Virus record (IMG/VR): IMGVR_UViG_3300040801_000125
Span: 1 to 21,841 of that record
Length of the DNA: 21,841 nucleotides
Source of the DNA: a virus
Reading direction: 5' to 3' (one strand)
The notes beneath the pieces were generated by a model. It had not been told where the DNA came from, searched no databases, and worked only from the letters and a program-made list of their open reading frames with translations. Positions 8,683 to 16,168 of this stretch are shown here, one piece after another. Positions within the stretch are counted from its first letter, which is position 1. Each line of letters opens with the position of its first letter. The position numbers and the translations under genes were made by a program.

Positions 8683-9137
8683 GATGTAAACCTCCAAAAG
8701 GCTTGAAATGGGAGTCCTAGAGGACTGAGGGTGTGGTTGACGTGCCCGGTGGTGAACCCTGCGTATTCCAGCCAGCGAAGATGCGCCTGGTTGCGGGTGT
8801 CCACGTAGTTGAAGAGCATGTCGTAGCTGCAGTCCTCCTTGGTGACGATCTCAGGGGTCAGCCGGGCGAAGGTGACCCATCGCTTGGTGATCAGGTCACT
8901 GCCCAGCATCCAGCCGACACCGACCGCAGCATCCTGTGGATGACGGGCGAACCCGAAGACAGCCACCAGTCCTTCCTCGGACTCGACGGTGTAGAGCTGC
9001 TCGGGCACTGAGACTCGGTAGGCCATCAGTAGGCCCGTCTGGGGATCGGCGTTGTAGAGCGCGGCCAACTCGTCCTTGTCGGCTTGGCGCAGTTGGATCT
9101 CAAAGAGATCGTCGAAGGCTAATGGGCGAATGTGCAT
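8631..9137 (-). CDS. T7 gp13-like protein, GNAT acyltransferase-like fold
   Basis: A protein of 168 residues. ATG at 9137 is preceded by GGAGG lying within the last codons of the tail tubular B gene, whose stop is one base away. The opening MHIRPLAFDDLFEI is typical of GNAT-type proteins, and LFNYVDTRNQAHLRWLEYAGF (about residues 108-128) matches a stretch of T7 gp13 (NYVWVGNTSHIRFLKTIGA) and the final strand-helix motif of acetyltransferases. T7 gp13 is needed for virion morphogenesis and was long counted with the internal proteins; whether it acetylates anything is unknown. The context between gp12-like and gp14-like genes supports the same role here. Its last 52 bases overlap the start of the gp14-like gene. 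Confidence 0.78.
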   Translation of the reverse strand: MHIRPLAFDDLFEIQLRQADKDELAALYNADPQTGLLMAYRVSVPEQLYTVESEEGLVAVFGFARHPQDAAVGVGWMLGSDLITKRWVTFARLTPEIVTKEDCSYDMLFNYVDTRNQAHLRWLEYAGFTTGHVNHTLSPLGLPFQAFWRFTSCADQPQLEQASLSSAA

Positions 9138-9138
9138 G

Positions 9139-11538
9139 TCATTGGTACCTCCGTGACCGGGCGGTATACAGCGCCTCCCATTCGATGTTCAGCAGGTTCG
9201 ATGGCAGCGGGCTGTCATTGCTGATGACGATGGATACGCCGAGGTTGTTGGCTGTGACAGGGAATCGGAAGACCCCGGTCTGAATCGCTGCAGCACCAAT
9301 CGGGCTGTCCAGCTCATTCAGGGTGTACCCTGTGAACAGGTATTCGTAGGTGGTCCTGCCCTTGGGCGTCACAGCGACCTTGAAGTAGCCGGAGTCGGCA
9401 TAGTTGATCGCCATCCTGCGAATCTGCAGGCGCCCGGATGTCGTCGCCCGGATACCGTTGGCTTCGGTGTTGCGCTCCCTGAGGACCAGGGGTGACAGCT
9501 CGGTCTCCATGGTGTAGCGCTGGCCGACGACCGCGCCTTCGCCTGTGGTGTCCCCCGTCACCCAAACGGCATAGTCGCCCTCTTTCTCGACGACAGGGAT
9601 GATGGTTCCCGCTGGCAGTTCCCCGGTCCCGTCGGCGATGACCTGGAAGTCAGGGTTCTCCATCGCATAGGGCACGAGGTAGCGGGTGCGGTCTTGGTCG
9701 GGATAGTAGTCAGCCGCATAGTCCCCGGCGGTAACCTTGCGATCCAGATGGACACGCCAGACGAACCCTGGGTCGGTGTAGCCCTCGTCGATACGGATGC
9801 GCTCGAGCGTGGTGTAGGTCTTTCGGTTCATGACCAGGAACAGCTCGGCGTCGATGAACTTCGCGTACAGCACCTCTCCATCAGGGAAGGACCACTCGTG
9901 CCAAGCGGCTTGGGACAGGCCCCCGTTCGAGCCCTCGTACCATTGGTACACGGTGAGGGTTGACCGATCGGAACCACTGAGGACAACCAGCATGCGGTTC
10001 TGTGGACTCGCTGTGAGCCCGTAGACCCCACTGGGAATGAACGAGGTAACGTGTTGGGAGATGTCCCTGGGGACGATACTGAGGGACTGGCTGAGCCCTG
10101 ACCGTTCCAAGACGAACTCTGTGATGGCCTCGTTGGTGCCGTTCGGTGTCGCGGCGAAGACCGATGACCCTGCGAGGGCAGGCATGGCCCTAAGGTCCGT
10201 CGGGTATTCCGAGAGAGGACTCACGGTGATCGAGGAGGGCGACAGGGGTCCATCGCTTGAGAGGACGTACTGCGTGTAGTCGGAGAACAGCAGCACTTCA
10301 CCCCCGAACGGCACAGCCTCCCGGATCGCAGAGACGTTCTTGCCGCTGACCTGGAAGTCGATAGGATCAGAGGCCAACAGCTGAGTGGCAGTGCTTCGAC
10401 CGAAGTTCAGGTAGGCCCCTGTGCGCGACATGCTCAAGGCGTTACCGGCAATAAAGCAGAGACGGTCGGCGTGCAGGAAGGTGTCCGAGATGGTGGTCCC
10501 TAGGAAGCTCGGCTGGGGGTTCGTGGTGTCATCGCCGCAATCGCGGGAAGCCCAGTCGCCCTGCCGGAACTCGAAGTTGCCATCAGGCAGGCGCACCAAC
10601 AGGTGAGGCATGGTCGCAGGATCGAATGAATCCTTCAGGCCAGGCTTGAGAATTTCCTTCCAGACCCCCTTTTTGAGGGCAGCTGGGTCACCCTGGAACT
10701 GGAGGTAATAGGTGTCGTACTCCGAGCCCTCAGTGCCGATCACAGCAATCTGGAAGTCTCCGACGCCCACTTCAGGGAGCGACGTGAACGACTGAACCTC
10801 GTCCTTGATGGCCACGATCTGGGCATCGTCAGTGCTCGCAGTCACTTCGACATCAAAGTCATCCATGGCATCATGGTAGATGTGCAGGACGCTGAGGTTG
10901 GGACCATAGTGACAGTTGAAGCCGTCGACCCCTTCGATCCCGCCGTTCACCGAAAGCTGCCGAGCGATCTCTGCGGTCTGGACCGTGGTCTCGTCGGTGG
11001 CGTCCGTGGTGTAGGAGGCTGTCAGGGTCGAGCCGTCCTGCTTGGTGACGGTAATCGTGTAGGTGGTGTCATAGTTGCCTGCCCTGATCCACACGAGCGC
11101 CTCAGGGAGCCGTGGGTTGGTCGCGATGGAGTCCAGGGACCGTGTAGTGACCTCCTTGTTGGTGATCAGGGTGTAGTCGTTGTAGGTGGAGATGGAGAAG
11201 GACAGCTCTGGAGCGTTGCTGACGCTGAGATAGTCCTTGCCGTCTGCAAAGTGAATGGTCTTCTCGTTGCCTTGGAAGTCGAAGACCTTCAGGTCGCCGT
11301 CGAGGAGCACGATGATGTACTTCTCGAACCGGTCCCTGACGACGGTGTGCAGGTAGGCCCCGGACAGGTCATACCCCAGGGCGGTGATGTGTTCAGTGTT
11401 TGGACGCTTGCGAAGCCCATTGGCTGGCGAGGACACAGCGTTGACCTGACGCTCATGCTGGTTACTCGCTCGAAGCGTGAAGGGCTGTTGGGAAACGCCC
11501 CCAATCAGGTTGGGTAAGCTCTCTCGGACCAATCCCAT
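9139..11538 (-). CDS. Tail tubular protein B, T7 gp12-like (nozzle)
   Basis: A protein of 799 residues, close to T7 gp12 (794). ATG at 11538 (MGLVRESLPNLIGGVSQQP) follows GAGGTGG, and the preceding gene stops 3 bases upstream. The LIGGVSQQP opening with RASNQHERQVNAVSSPANGLRKRP is the hallmark start of gp12-family proteins. SGSDRSTLTVYQW and SAAWHEWSF-like segments in the middle fit the beta-propeller part. The C-terminus contains GRLQIRRMAINYADSGYF and SPIGAAAIQTGVFRFPV, typical of the family. In T7 a hexamer of this protein forms the tail nozzle below the gp11 adaptor. It is cotranscribed with the gp11-like gene downstream of the capsid terminator. Confidence 0.93.
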   Translation of the reverse strand: MGLVRESLPNLIGGVSQQPFTLRASNQHERQVNAVSSPANGLRKRPNTEHITALGYDLSGAYLHTVVRDRFEKYIIVLLDGDLKVFDFQGNEKTIHFADGKDYLSVSNAPELSFSISTYNDYTLITNKEVTTRSLDSIATNPRLPEALVWIRAGNYDTTYTITVTKQDGSTLTASYTTDATDETTVQTAEIARQLSVNGGIEGVDGFNCHYGPNLSVLHIYHDAMDDFDVEVTASTDDAQIVAIKDEVQSFTSLPEVGVGDFQIAVIGTEGSEYDTYYLQFQGDPAALKKGVWKEILKPGLKDSFDPATMPHLLVRLPDGNFEFRQGDWASRDCGDDTTNPQPSFLGTTISDTFLHADRLCFIAGNALSMSRTGAYLNFGRSTATQLLASDPIDFQVSGKNVSAIREAVPFGGEVLLFSDYTQYVLSSDGPLSPSSITVSPLSEYPTDLRAMPALAGSSVFAATPNGTNEAITEFVLERSGLSQSLSIVPRDISQHVTSFIPSGVYGLTASPQNRMLVVLSGSDRSTLTVYQWYEGSNGGLSQAAWHEWSFPDGEVLYAKFIDAELFLVMNRKTYTTLERIRIDEGYTDPGFVWRVHLDRKVTAGDYAADYYPDQDRTRYLVPYAMENPDFQVIADGTGELPAGTIIPVVEKEGDYAVWVTGDTTGEGAVVGQRYTMETELSPLVLRERNTEANGIRATTSGRLQIRRMAINYADSGYFKVAVTPKGRTTYEYLFTGYTLNELDSPIGAAAIQTGVFRFPVTANNLGVSIVISNDSPLPSNLLNIEWEALYTARSRRYQ

Positions 11539-11541
11539 GGG

Positions 11542-12132
11542 TTACCACCTCACTGTGCCGTTGCGGTAGACGATGCGCCCGACGTCCCAACTATCGCGGA
11601 TCAGGTTGTAGTCGCCGAGGTTCGCGTCGTAGTTCTCTAGGGCGACTCGAGCCCGCAGCTCGTCCTCCCGGTTGAACCCGTTGAGGGTCTCCGAGCCGAC
11701 GATACGGTCCTGGAACTTCCTCGCAGCCCTGACGTTGATGTACTCGCGGGCAGCTTGCGGTAGGGTCTCGAAGTCGAACAGCCAACAGACGTCGACCTTG
11801 AGGGCCGAGGCGAAGGTGTCGGTGTTGTTCCTGCGGTCGTACAGCCTGGTCCCCACAGGGATCACGTCGATGGTGGGATCAACCGCATCAATCCTCATCG
11901 CAGTCGGCGGCACGGTGATGTGCCCTTCGGAATCCGGTGTGAGGGGATAGTGCTTGTACGAGTTCCAGTGCCATCCGATTCCCTGAACCTCACGGCTGGT
12001 CTCGTGGAGAATCTGGCGAGCGAGGACAGCATCGACATTGCCGTCGATCTCGTCGGAGTTCACCGGGGATTCGCCGATCACCGAGAGCATCAGATTGATG
12101 GCCTCGAGTTCAGTGGTTAAAGCAGATGCCAT
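11542..12132 (-). CDS. Tail tubular protein A, T7 gp11-like (head-tail adaptor)
   Basis: A protein of 196-197 residues, matching T7 gp11 (196). The ATG at 12132 (MASALTTELEAINLML) follows CGGAGGA by about 7 bases. An in-frame upstream extension to 12240 reads straight through the terminator hairpin and is rejected. LEAINLMLSVIGESPVNS at the N-terminus, HETSREVQGIGWHWN and LYDRRNNTDTF are typical gp11-family features. In T7 a dodecamer of this protein joins the portal to the nozzle. The start lies only about 20 bases downstream of the T-run of the capsid terminator, so expression depends on read-through or on a promoter between the capsid and this gene. Confidence 0.93.
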   Translation of the reverse strand: MASALTTELEAINLMLSVIGESPVNSDEIDGNVDAVLARQILHETSREVQGIGWHWNSYKHYPLTPDSEGHITVPPTAMRIDAVDPTIDVIPVGTRLYDRRNNTDTFASALKVDVCWLFDFETLPQAAREYINVRAARKFQDRIVGSETLNGFNREDELRARVALENYDANLGDYNLIRDSWDVGRIVYRNGTVRW

Positions 12133-12152
12133 GCCAATCCTCCGAAAAAAAT

Positions 12153-12191
12153 GAAAAAAAGGGGAGCCCCTGTCGAAACAGGAGACTCCCC
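12153..12191 (-). terminator. Intrinsic terminator after the capsid gene
   Basis: Read on the minus strand: GGGGAG, a few mostly pairable bases, CCTG, a 6-base loop (TTTCGA), CAGG, GG and CTCCCC, followed at once by seven Ts and soon another T-run. Stem, loop and T-tract fit a strong rho-independent terminator. It sits between the major capsid and gp11-like genes, the position of T7's T-phi, where partial termination gives much more capsid than tail mRNA. Confidence 0.9.
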
Positions 12192-12258
12192 GAATGATCC
12201 TAAGGTAGTTAGGAATGCTGGCCCCCAGCGACATGCTCAAGGAGCAGAGGTCTCACTG

Positions 12259-12280
12259 AGGGTTACGTTCTGTCAACCCT
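12259..12280 (-). promoter_or_regulatory. GGTTGACAGAACG element after the capsid stop codon
   Basis: Minus strand: the capsid stop TAA, three Gs, then TTGACAGAACG. The 13-base core (12266-12278) is identical to one after the reductase stop (17599-17611). Here alone it is framed by AGGGTT and AACCCT, giving a 6-bp stem with a 10-base loop. Because the core but not the stem is conserved, a DNA-level site such as a phage promoter or binding site is more likely than an RNA hairpin. TTGACA equals the sigma-70 -35 consensus but no -10 hexamer follows at the usual distance. Confidence 0.5.
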
Positions 12281-13332
12281 TAGCCAAGGATGACGTCAGC
12301 CTCGACGCCAGCGGACGTGAGGTTGGTCTTGGTGTCGTTGGCCACCTCGACGGCGCCCTCAGGACGGAGCACACCGTGACCCACGGCATACTTGGCGACC
12401 ATGAAGGTAGCCTGGTGACGGATCGAGTAGTCCATCTCCATGGCCAGGTCGAGCAGCTTGACGGTACCGATGGCGCTCGGGTGCATGACCATCGCAGCAG
12501 TCGCGCTGTAGTCACCGGCGTACTTCGCACCGGAACCCTGGTCGGGACCAGCGGCAACACCAGTGGTGATGTTGGACGACGGCAGGTTGTTGGTCATGAT
12601 GACAGGCATGCCAGCGATCACCGGGACGTTGCCCATCGCGTAGCTGCCCATGCCACCGTAGTCACGGTTGAGCACATCCTTGTTCTCGATCAGGCGGAAG
12701 TATTGAGCCGGACGGACAAAGATGAAGCACTCATCATGCGGGACGTCCTTCTCCTCGAGCTTCTCGGCAGCCTTGTAGAGGGCCTGCACGAGATCATCGC
12801 CAGAGGTGAAGTAGTTGGCAGTGGCGGGAGCGCCGGTATAGTCGGTCGGCAGGACCAGACCATCACCATGACCCTCGGCACCAGCGATCGCAGCGAGACT
12901 GCGGGCAGCCTGTAGGCCAACAGCAGCGACGTGCTTGTCCATCTGGCGAGCCAGGGCCTTGCCCATCTCGTTCGAGTAGACGCCACGGACATCGTAGTGG
13001 TTCTTGGCCTCATCGATGTTCGCGATGGACTTGTGGGTCACCAGAAGGTCATCGATGGTGATGATCTTCTCAGCATGCTTGACCTCGCCACCGGTCAGCT
13101 CGTTGCCTGGAGTATGGTACTCGGCGTCGGCGACCTTACCGATCACGGGGAATTGCGCACTCTTACCCTGAGCGATCGTGCGAACCTGATGCTTGTCCAT
13201 GAAGACGTTGGTCTCTGCGAACGAGGTCAGAACCTCACCAGAGAACACCTTCAGGAACAGCGCGTTGTCCTGTGCCCAAGTGCCGGTAACGGCGTTGTCC
13301 GAGCCAAGACGAGAGACAGTGAAATCAGCCAT
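12280..13332 (-). CDS. Major capsid protein, T7 gp10A-like
   Basis: A protein of 350 residues (T7 gp10A: 345). ATG at 13332 is preceded by TTGGAGTAAG with good spacing. The sequence shows the HK97-fold T7-type pattern: ALFLKVFSGEVLTSFAETNVFMDKH near the N-terminus, KSAQFPVIGKVADAEYHTPGNEL, ITIDDLLVTHKSIANIDEA, and DVLNRDYGGMGSYAMGNVPVIAGMPVIMTNNLP late in the protein. It forms the icosahedral shell. The gene has a 235-base noncoding leader and is followed by a strong terminator, an arrangement that favours abundant capsid mRNA. No programmed frameshift extension (the T7 gp10B form) is evident: the next bases after the stop are the TTGACAG element. Confidence 0.95.
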   Translation of the reverse strand: MADFTVSRLGSDNAVTGTWAQDNALFLKVFSGEVLTSFAETNVFMDKHQVRTIAQGKSAQFPVIGKVADAEYHTPGNELTGGEVKHAEKIITIDDLLVTHKSIANIDEAKNHYDVRGVYSNEMGKALARQMDKHVAAVGLQAARSLAAIAGAEGHGDGLVLPTDYTGAPATANYFTSGDDLVQALYKAAEKLEEKDVPHDECFIFVRPAQYFRLIENKDVLNRDYGGMGSYAMGNVPVIAGMPVIMTNNLPSSNITTGVAAGPDQGSGAKYAGDYSATAAMVMHPSAIGTVKLLDLAMEMDYSIRHQATFMVAKYAVGHGVLRPEGAVEVANDTKTNLTSAGVEADVILG

Positions 13333-13567
13333 TTGAGCTTACTCCAATTAGCGGAAGTGAATGAAAGTTCATTCGCTCCACGTCACTCAAACGCCTAACG
13401 AACTCACACAAGGTTGTCCTCCGCAGAGGGCCATGGCTTGCGTAAGCGTTCATTCGTTCAGTGGTAGCGCTTTGCGCCCGTCTAAAGAGACGCAGCGTGG
13501 TAGCACTTCAATCGCTATTGGACATCCCAAGAGGCCCCAATGGGGCCACTCAGGATTCACTTGGGGG
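13333..13567 (-). promoter_or_regulatory. Noncoding hairpin-rich leader of the capsid gene
   Basis: The largest gene-free stretch in the window. On the minus strand it holds, in order: GGCCCC-ATT-GGGGCC (13533-13547), CGTCT-CTTT-AGACG (13479-13492), GCGC-AAA-GCGC (13467-13477) and a 9-bp imperfect hairpin around CGAATGA-ACTT-TCATTC (13356-13377), then the ribosome binding site GGAG. On the plus strand GTGGTAGC occurs twice (13461, 13497) and GTTCATTCG twice (13367, 13448). T7 places its strongest late promoter (phi10) here, but I cannot recognise a specific promoter sequence. No open frame with a ribosome binding site was found. Confidence 0.6.
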
Positions 13568-13828
13568 TTACCGGTCGAGCCAGTCGTCGACGGACTCCAT
13601 GGCGGTGCGGTGTTGGGCCTTAATGACTTCACGTTCGCCAGGGATTTCCTTGGCGGTGAACGAGAAGATACCGGCGAGCACCTCGATGACCTTGTAGGCT
13701 TTGCCCACGAGCTTGTCGTCGGCAGGCGTGGGCGTCAGGTTGACGACAGCCACAGCCAGGCCGTGCAGTGCGGCGAGGGCGGCGAAGATGCCGTCGGCGT
13801 TCGCCATGAGAAACGTGATGATGTCCAT
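13568..13828 (-). CDS. Small holin-like membrane protein
   Basis: A protein of 86 residues. ATG at 13828 follows GAGGTAATCACCA; the scaffold gene stops about 24 bases upstream. Residues about 10-32 (IFAALAALHGLAVAVVNLT) are hydrophobic enough to span a membrane, a second weaker stretch lies at about 45-58 (YKVIEVLAGIFSF), and the C-terminus is charged (KEIPGEREVIKAQHR). A short protein with one or two membrane segments and a charged tail fits a holin that would release the GH108 endolysin, but no family motif proves this. It lies between scaffold and capsid, where T7 has no gene. Alternative: a small membrane or capsid-associated protein of unknown role. Confidence 0.6.
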   Translation of the reverse strand: MDIITFLMANADGIFAALAALHGLAVAVVNLTPTPADDKLVGKAYKVIEVLAGIFSFTAKEIPGEREVIKAQHRTAMESVDDWLDR

Positions 13829-13852
13829 TGGTGATTACCTCTAGGATGAGCT

Positions 13853-14593
13853 TCAGAAGAATTTCGAGTTGGCGACCCGCTGGGCCACTTCTTCGCGGTA
13901 GGCGCTATCGGCCTTGTAGCGAGGATCACGCATGGCCTGCAGCATCTCGCCTTGAGACCCGAAGCCACGGGCGGACGCTGGGGCAGGCTTGCCGCCGAAG
14001 AGGTTCGGCTCGTTGCCCTGGGCTGCGGCGTACCGGGCTTGGAGCCCTTGGACGGTCGCCTTGACCTGGTGGACATCGTTCGACTGCATGATCTTGTTGT
14101 AGGCTGCCACCTCGTTCTTATCGAGGTTCTGGCCTGCCCAAGCGATCATCTGGTCGTATGCTTCCTTACCGCCGACAGCGCTCAGAACTTCGTTGGTCTG
14201 CTGTGAGACGACAGCCTTCTGGCCATCAGCCCACTGCTTCACGAAGTCTTCCGGGATGCCGACCTTGTTCAGGGCTTCACGCTGGGACTCAGGAATCTCC
14301 TCGCCGTTGACCAGTGCGGACTGGATGGCATTGAAGTCGACCTGCTGAGGCGGCTGCTGCGGCTGGCTGAGCTTCTTCTCCAGCTCCTGGTATGCCTTGG
14401 CCAGCTCCGAAGGGTCTTTGAACTTCTCCGGGAGCCACTCGGGGCGATCCGACGGTTGCTCCTGCGGATGCTCCTGGGGCTGCTCCGAAGGTTGGCCTTG
14501 GTTGGTCTCCTGTCCGGTCGGCTGTTCCTGACCAGTGGGTTGCTCCGGGATGCCCCCGACGATCTGCTCGCTGTTCTGCTCTTGGTTAGCCAT
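13853..14593 (-). CDS. Scaffolding (capsid assembly) protein, T7 gp9-like
   Basis: A protein of 246 residues, acidic and very rich in Gln, Glu and Pro. The first 50 residues contain repeated (Q)EQPTGQE and QPQEHPQEQP units. PEWLPEKFKDPSELAKAYQELEKKL (about 52-76) is the recognisable scaffold motif found in many T7-like phages; the rest is predicted helical, ending in AYREEVAQRVANSKFF. It follows the portal gene and precedes the capsid module. Scaffold proteins guide procapsid assembly and leave before packaging. The ATG at 14593 lacks a good Shine-Dalgarno sequence; the only purine-rich bases upstream (AGGTGACAG) belong to a TTGACAG-like element. Confidence 0.9.
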   Translation of the reverse strand: MANQEQNSEQIVGGIPEQPTGQEQPTGQETNQGQPSEQPQEHPQEQPSDRPEWLPEKFKDPSELAKAYQELEKKLSQPQQPPQQVDFNAIQSALVNGEEIPESQREALNKVGIPEDFVKQWADGQKAVVSQQTNEVLSAVGGKEAYDQMIAWAGQNLDKNEVAAYNKIMQSNDVHQVKATVQGLQARYAAAQGNEPNLFGGKPAPASARGFGSQGEMLQAMRDPRYKADSAYREEVAQRVANSKFF

Positions 14594-14599
14594 AGTTGA

Positions 14600-14610
14600 C
14601 TTCTGTCACC
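14600..14610 (-). promoter_or_regulatory. Divergent TTGACAG-like element between portal and scaffold genes
   Basis: The minus strand reads GGTGACAGAAG in the 30-base gap between the portal stop and the scaffold ATG. It resembles the GGTTGACAGAACG element at 12266 and 17599 but lacks one T, and GTCAAC follows, so the site is partly palindromic. T7 places promoter phi9 in the same gap. The call is tentative. Confidence 0.3.
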
Positions 14611-14623
14611 TATTGTGAGTGGT

Positions 14624-16165
14624 TTAAGGTTGCTGCTGCTGCGGGTTCTGCTGGGCCTGCTGCTGTGCCATCTTCATGGCTTCAGGCCCCAGCTGCTGCA
14701 CCATCTGTTGACGCTGGGCGGCTTGGCGCTCCTGGGCGATCTGTTCTGCAGACTTGACCAGCCCGTCCATGTCGATGCCTAGAGAGACACCGATGCGAGC
14801 GATGAAGTCCTGAGGATTGATCGACCCTGCGAAGGCTTCCGGTCCAAGCGTTCTCTGCACGAGATCACCGAAGGTCATCAGCCGTTGCAGCTCATGGCCT
14901 CGGCCTAGGGCTTCGAGTCCTGTCGTGATGGTCGGCTCGACTTCCTTGGGCAGCGGCGGAATCCGCTTCTGTCGGGTGAGCGTAGCGATCAGGCGCCGGA
15001 CCATCGGCAGCTGCAGCTCCTGAGCGAGGATCGAGTAGACGCCACCAAGGGCATCTTCCAGCTCATTGGCTGTGATCCTGATCTCCTCAGCAGTGACGCG
15101 CTCGGCATCGCGCCGAACACCATCGAACAGCATGAAGGCTTGCGCCAGGCGTTGCTCGATCTTGCTGGACATCTCCAGGGCGACCCTGAAGTCCGCGTAC
15201 TTCTCGAACTGCAGGACACTGACGTCCTCGGCCCGGCCCGAGCGCACAGCAAGGTTCGGAGCTTCCGAGATGTCCCGGATTCTGGTGAGCCCATTGGGGT
15301 TGACCAGCATGAGGAGCTTCGAGGCAGCGGCTGAGCCCTGCACGACCGCAGTGGTGAGCCCTTCGAGGGACCGCAGGTCACCGAGGTATTCCTCGACGTG
15401 GCCCCTGCCGTAGTCTTCACCGTCGATCTTGGCCCAACGCAGGGCGATCCAGGGGGAGCGCTCAATCGGCACGTTGCCCTTGGTCTGATCGATCACAATG
15501 TCCAGCGCTTCCTGGTGGAAGTAGACCTTGTTGCCGTCTCGGCGGACCCAGGTGTAGACGTCGATCTCGCTGGGCTTGCCCTCCCCTTCCTGGGAGACAG
15601 GCACTTGCTCGGTGATCTCCTTGGGCAGTGCCGACGGGCTGATGGACTCCTTGGTGACCAGTTCAAGCAGGTTGCCCTCAGCGTCTCGCTTGCAGACATA
15701 GCGATCCAGCGAGTACACGCGCATGCCACCATCGGGCGGTAGGTAGAGCAGGGCGTTACCGACGACCATCAGATGCTTGAGGCCCTCAAAGGCCGACACG
15801 CGGATGGTTGAGGTCTCGATCTCGGACATGATGGCCCGCTCGATCTCGCCGAGGGCCTTCTCGACGTCTGTGCGTTTGCTCCCGTCACCGCCAGTCAGCG
15901 ATTGCAGGGCGAAGTCGCTCAGCTGCAGCCGAAAGAAGGGATTGCTGGGCGGCAAGAGGGCCATCAGGAGCTTCGACGCCAGGTTGTTGACGCCTCGAGC
16001 CCCGAGTCCCTGGTAGGGGGTCGGCAGGTCCGACGTGCTGTTGTGGCCATCTCTGGGGAGCAAAGCAGGGATCGTGAGTTCCGAGGCTTCCCTGCCCCGA
16101 TCAAGGTAGGGTTGTCGGCCAGGTTCCAGTTCCATGTACCGGCCTTTCGCTGTGGATGCAGCCAT
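14624..16165 (-). CDS. Portal protein (head-tail connector), T7 gp8-like
   Basis: A protein of 513 residues (T7 gp8: 536). ATG at 16165 follows AGGAG, which overlaps the last codons of the preceding gene. Typical podovirus portal features are seen: the N-terminal segment with REASELTIPALLP and TPYQGLGARGVNNLASKLLMALLPP, KHLMVVGNALLYLP, SPWIALRWAKIDGEDYGRGHVEEYLGDLRSLEGL in the clip/stem region, and AEEIRITANELEDALGGVYSILAQELQLP. The C-terminal 40 residues are Gln-rich (QRQQMVQQLG, then QQNPQQQQP). The dodecameric portal is the entry pore for packaging and the seat of the tail. It is first of the portal-scaffold-capsid series. Confidence 0.95.
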   Translation of the reverse strand: MAASTAKGRYMELEPGRQPYLDRGREASELTIPALLPRDGHNSTSDLPTPYQGLGARGVNNLASKLLMALLPPSNPFFRLQLSDFALQSLTGGDGSKRTDVEKALGEIERAIMSEIETSTIRVSAFEGLKHLMVVGNALLYLPPDGGMRVYSLDRYVCKRDAEGNLLELVTKESISPSALPKEITEQVPVSQEGEGKPSEIDVYTWVRRDGNKVYFHQEALDIVIDQTKGNVPIERSPWIALRWAKIDGEDYGRGHVEEYLGDLRSLEGLTTAVVQGSAAASKLLMLVNPNGLTRIRDISEAPNLAVRSGRAEDVSVLQFEKYADFRVALEMSSKIEQRLAQAFMLFDGVRRDAERVTAEEIRITANELEDALGGVYSILAQELQLPMVRRLIATLTRQKRIPPLPKEVEPTITTGLEALGRGHELQRLMTFGDLVQRTLGPEAFAGSINPQDFIARIGVSLGIDMDGLVKSAEQIAQERQAAQRQQMVQQLGPEAMKMAQQQAQQNPQQQQP

Positions 16166-16168
16166 GCG

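Noticed and set aside
12197-12213. TCCTAAGGTAG, matching the core of the I-CeuI homing endonuclease site in 23S rRNA
   Set aside because: Only 11 bases match, the rest of the site is absent, and there is no rRNA or intron context; probably chance. The same bases form a 5-bp CCTAA/TTAGG stem.
12133-12240. N-terminal extension of the gp11-like protein by 36 codons
   Set aside because: It would be translated through the terminator hairpin and T-run; the ATG at 12132 has a strong GGAGGA and gives the family length.
12259-12280. AGGGTT/AACCCT hairpin after the capsid stop as a terminator
   Set aside because: No T-run follows, the 6-bp stem is AT-containing with a 10-base loop, and a much better terminator lies about 70 bases downstream.
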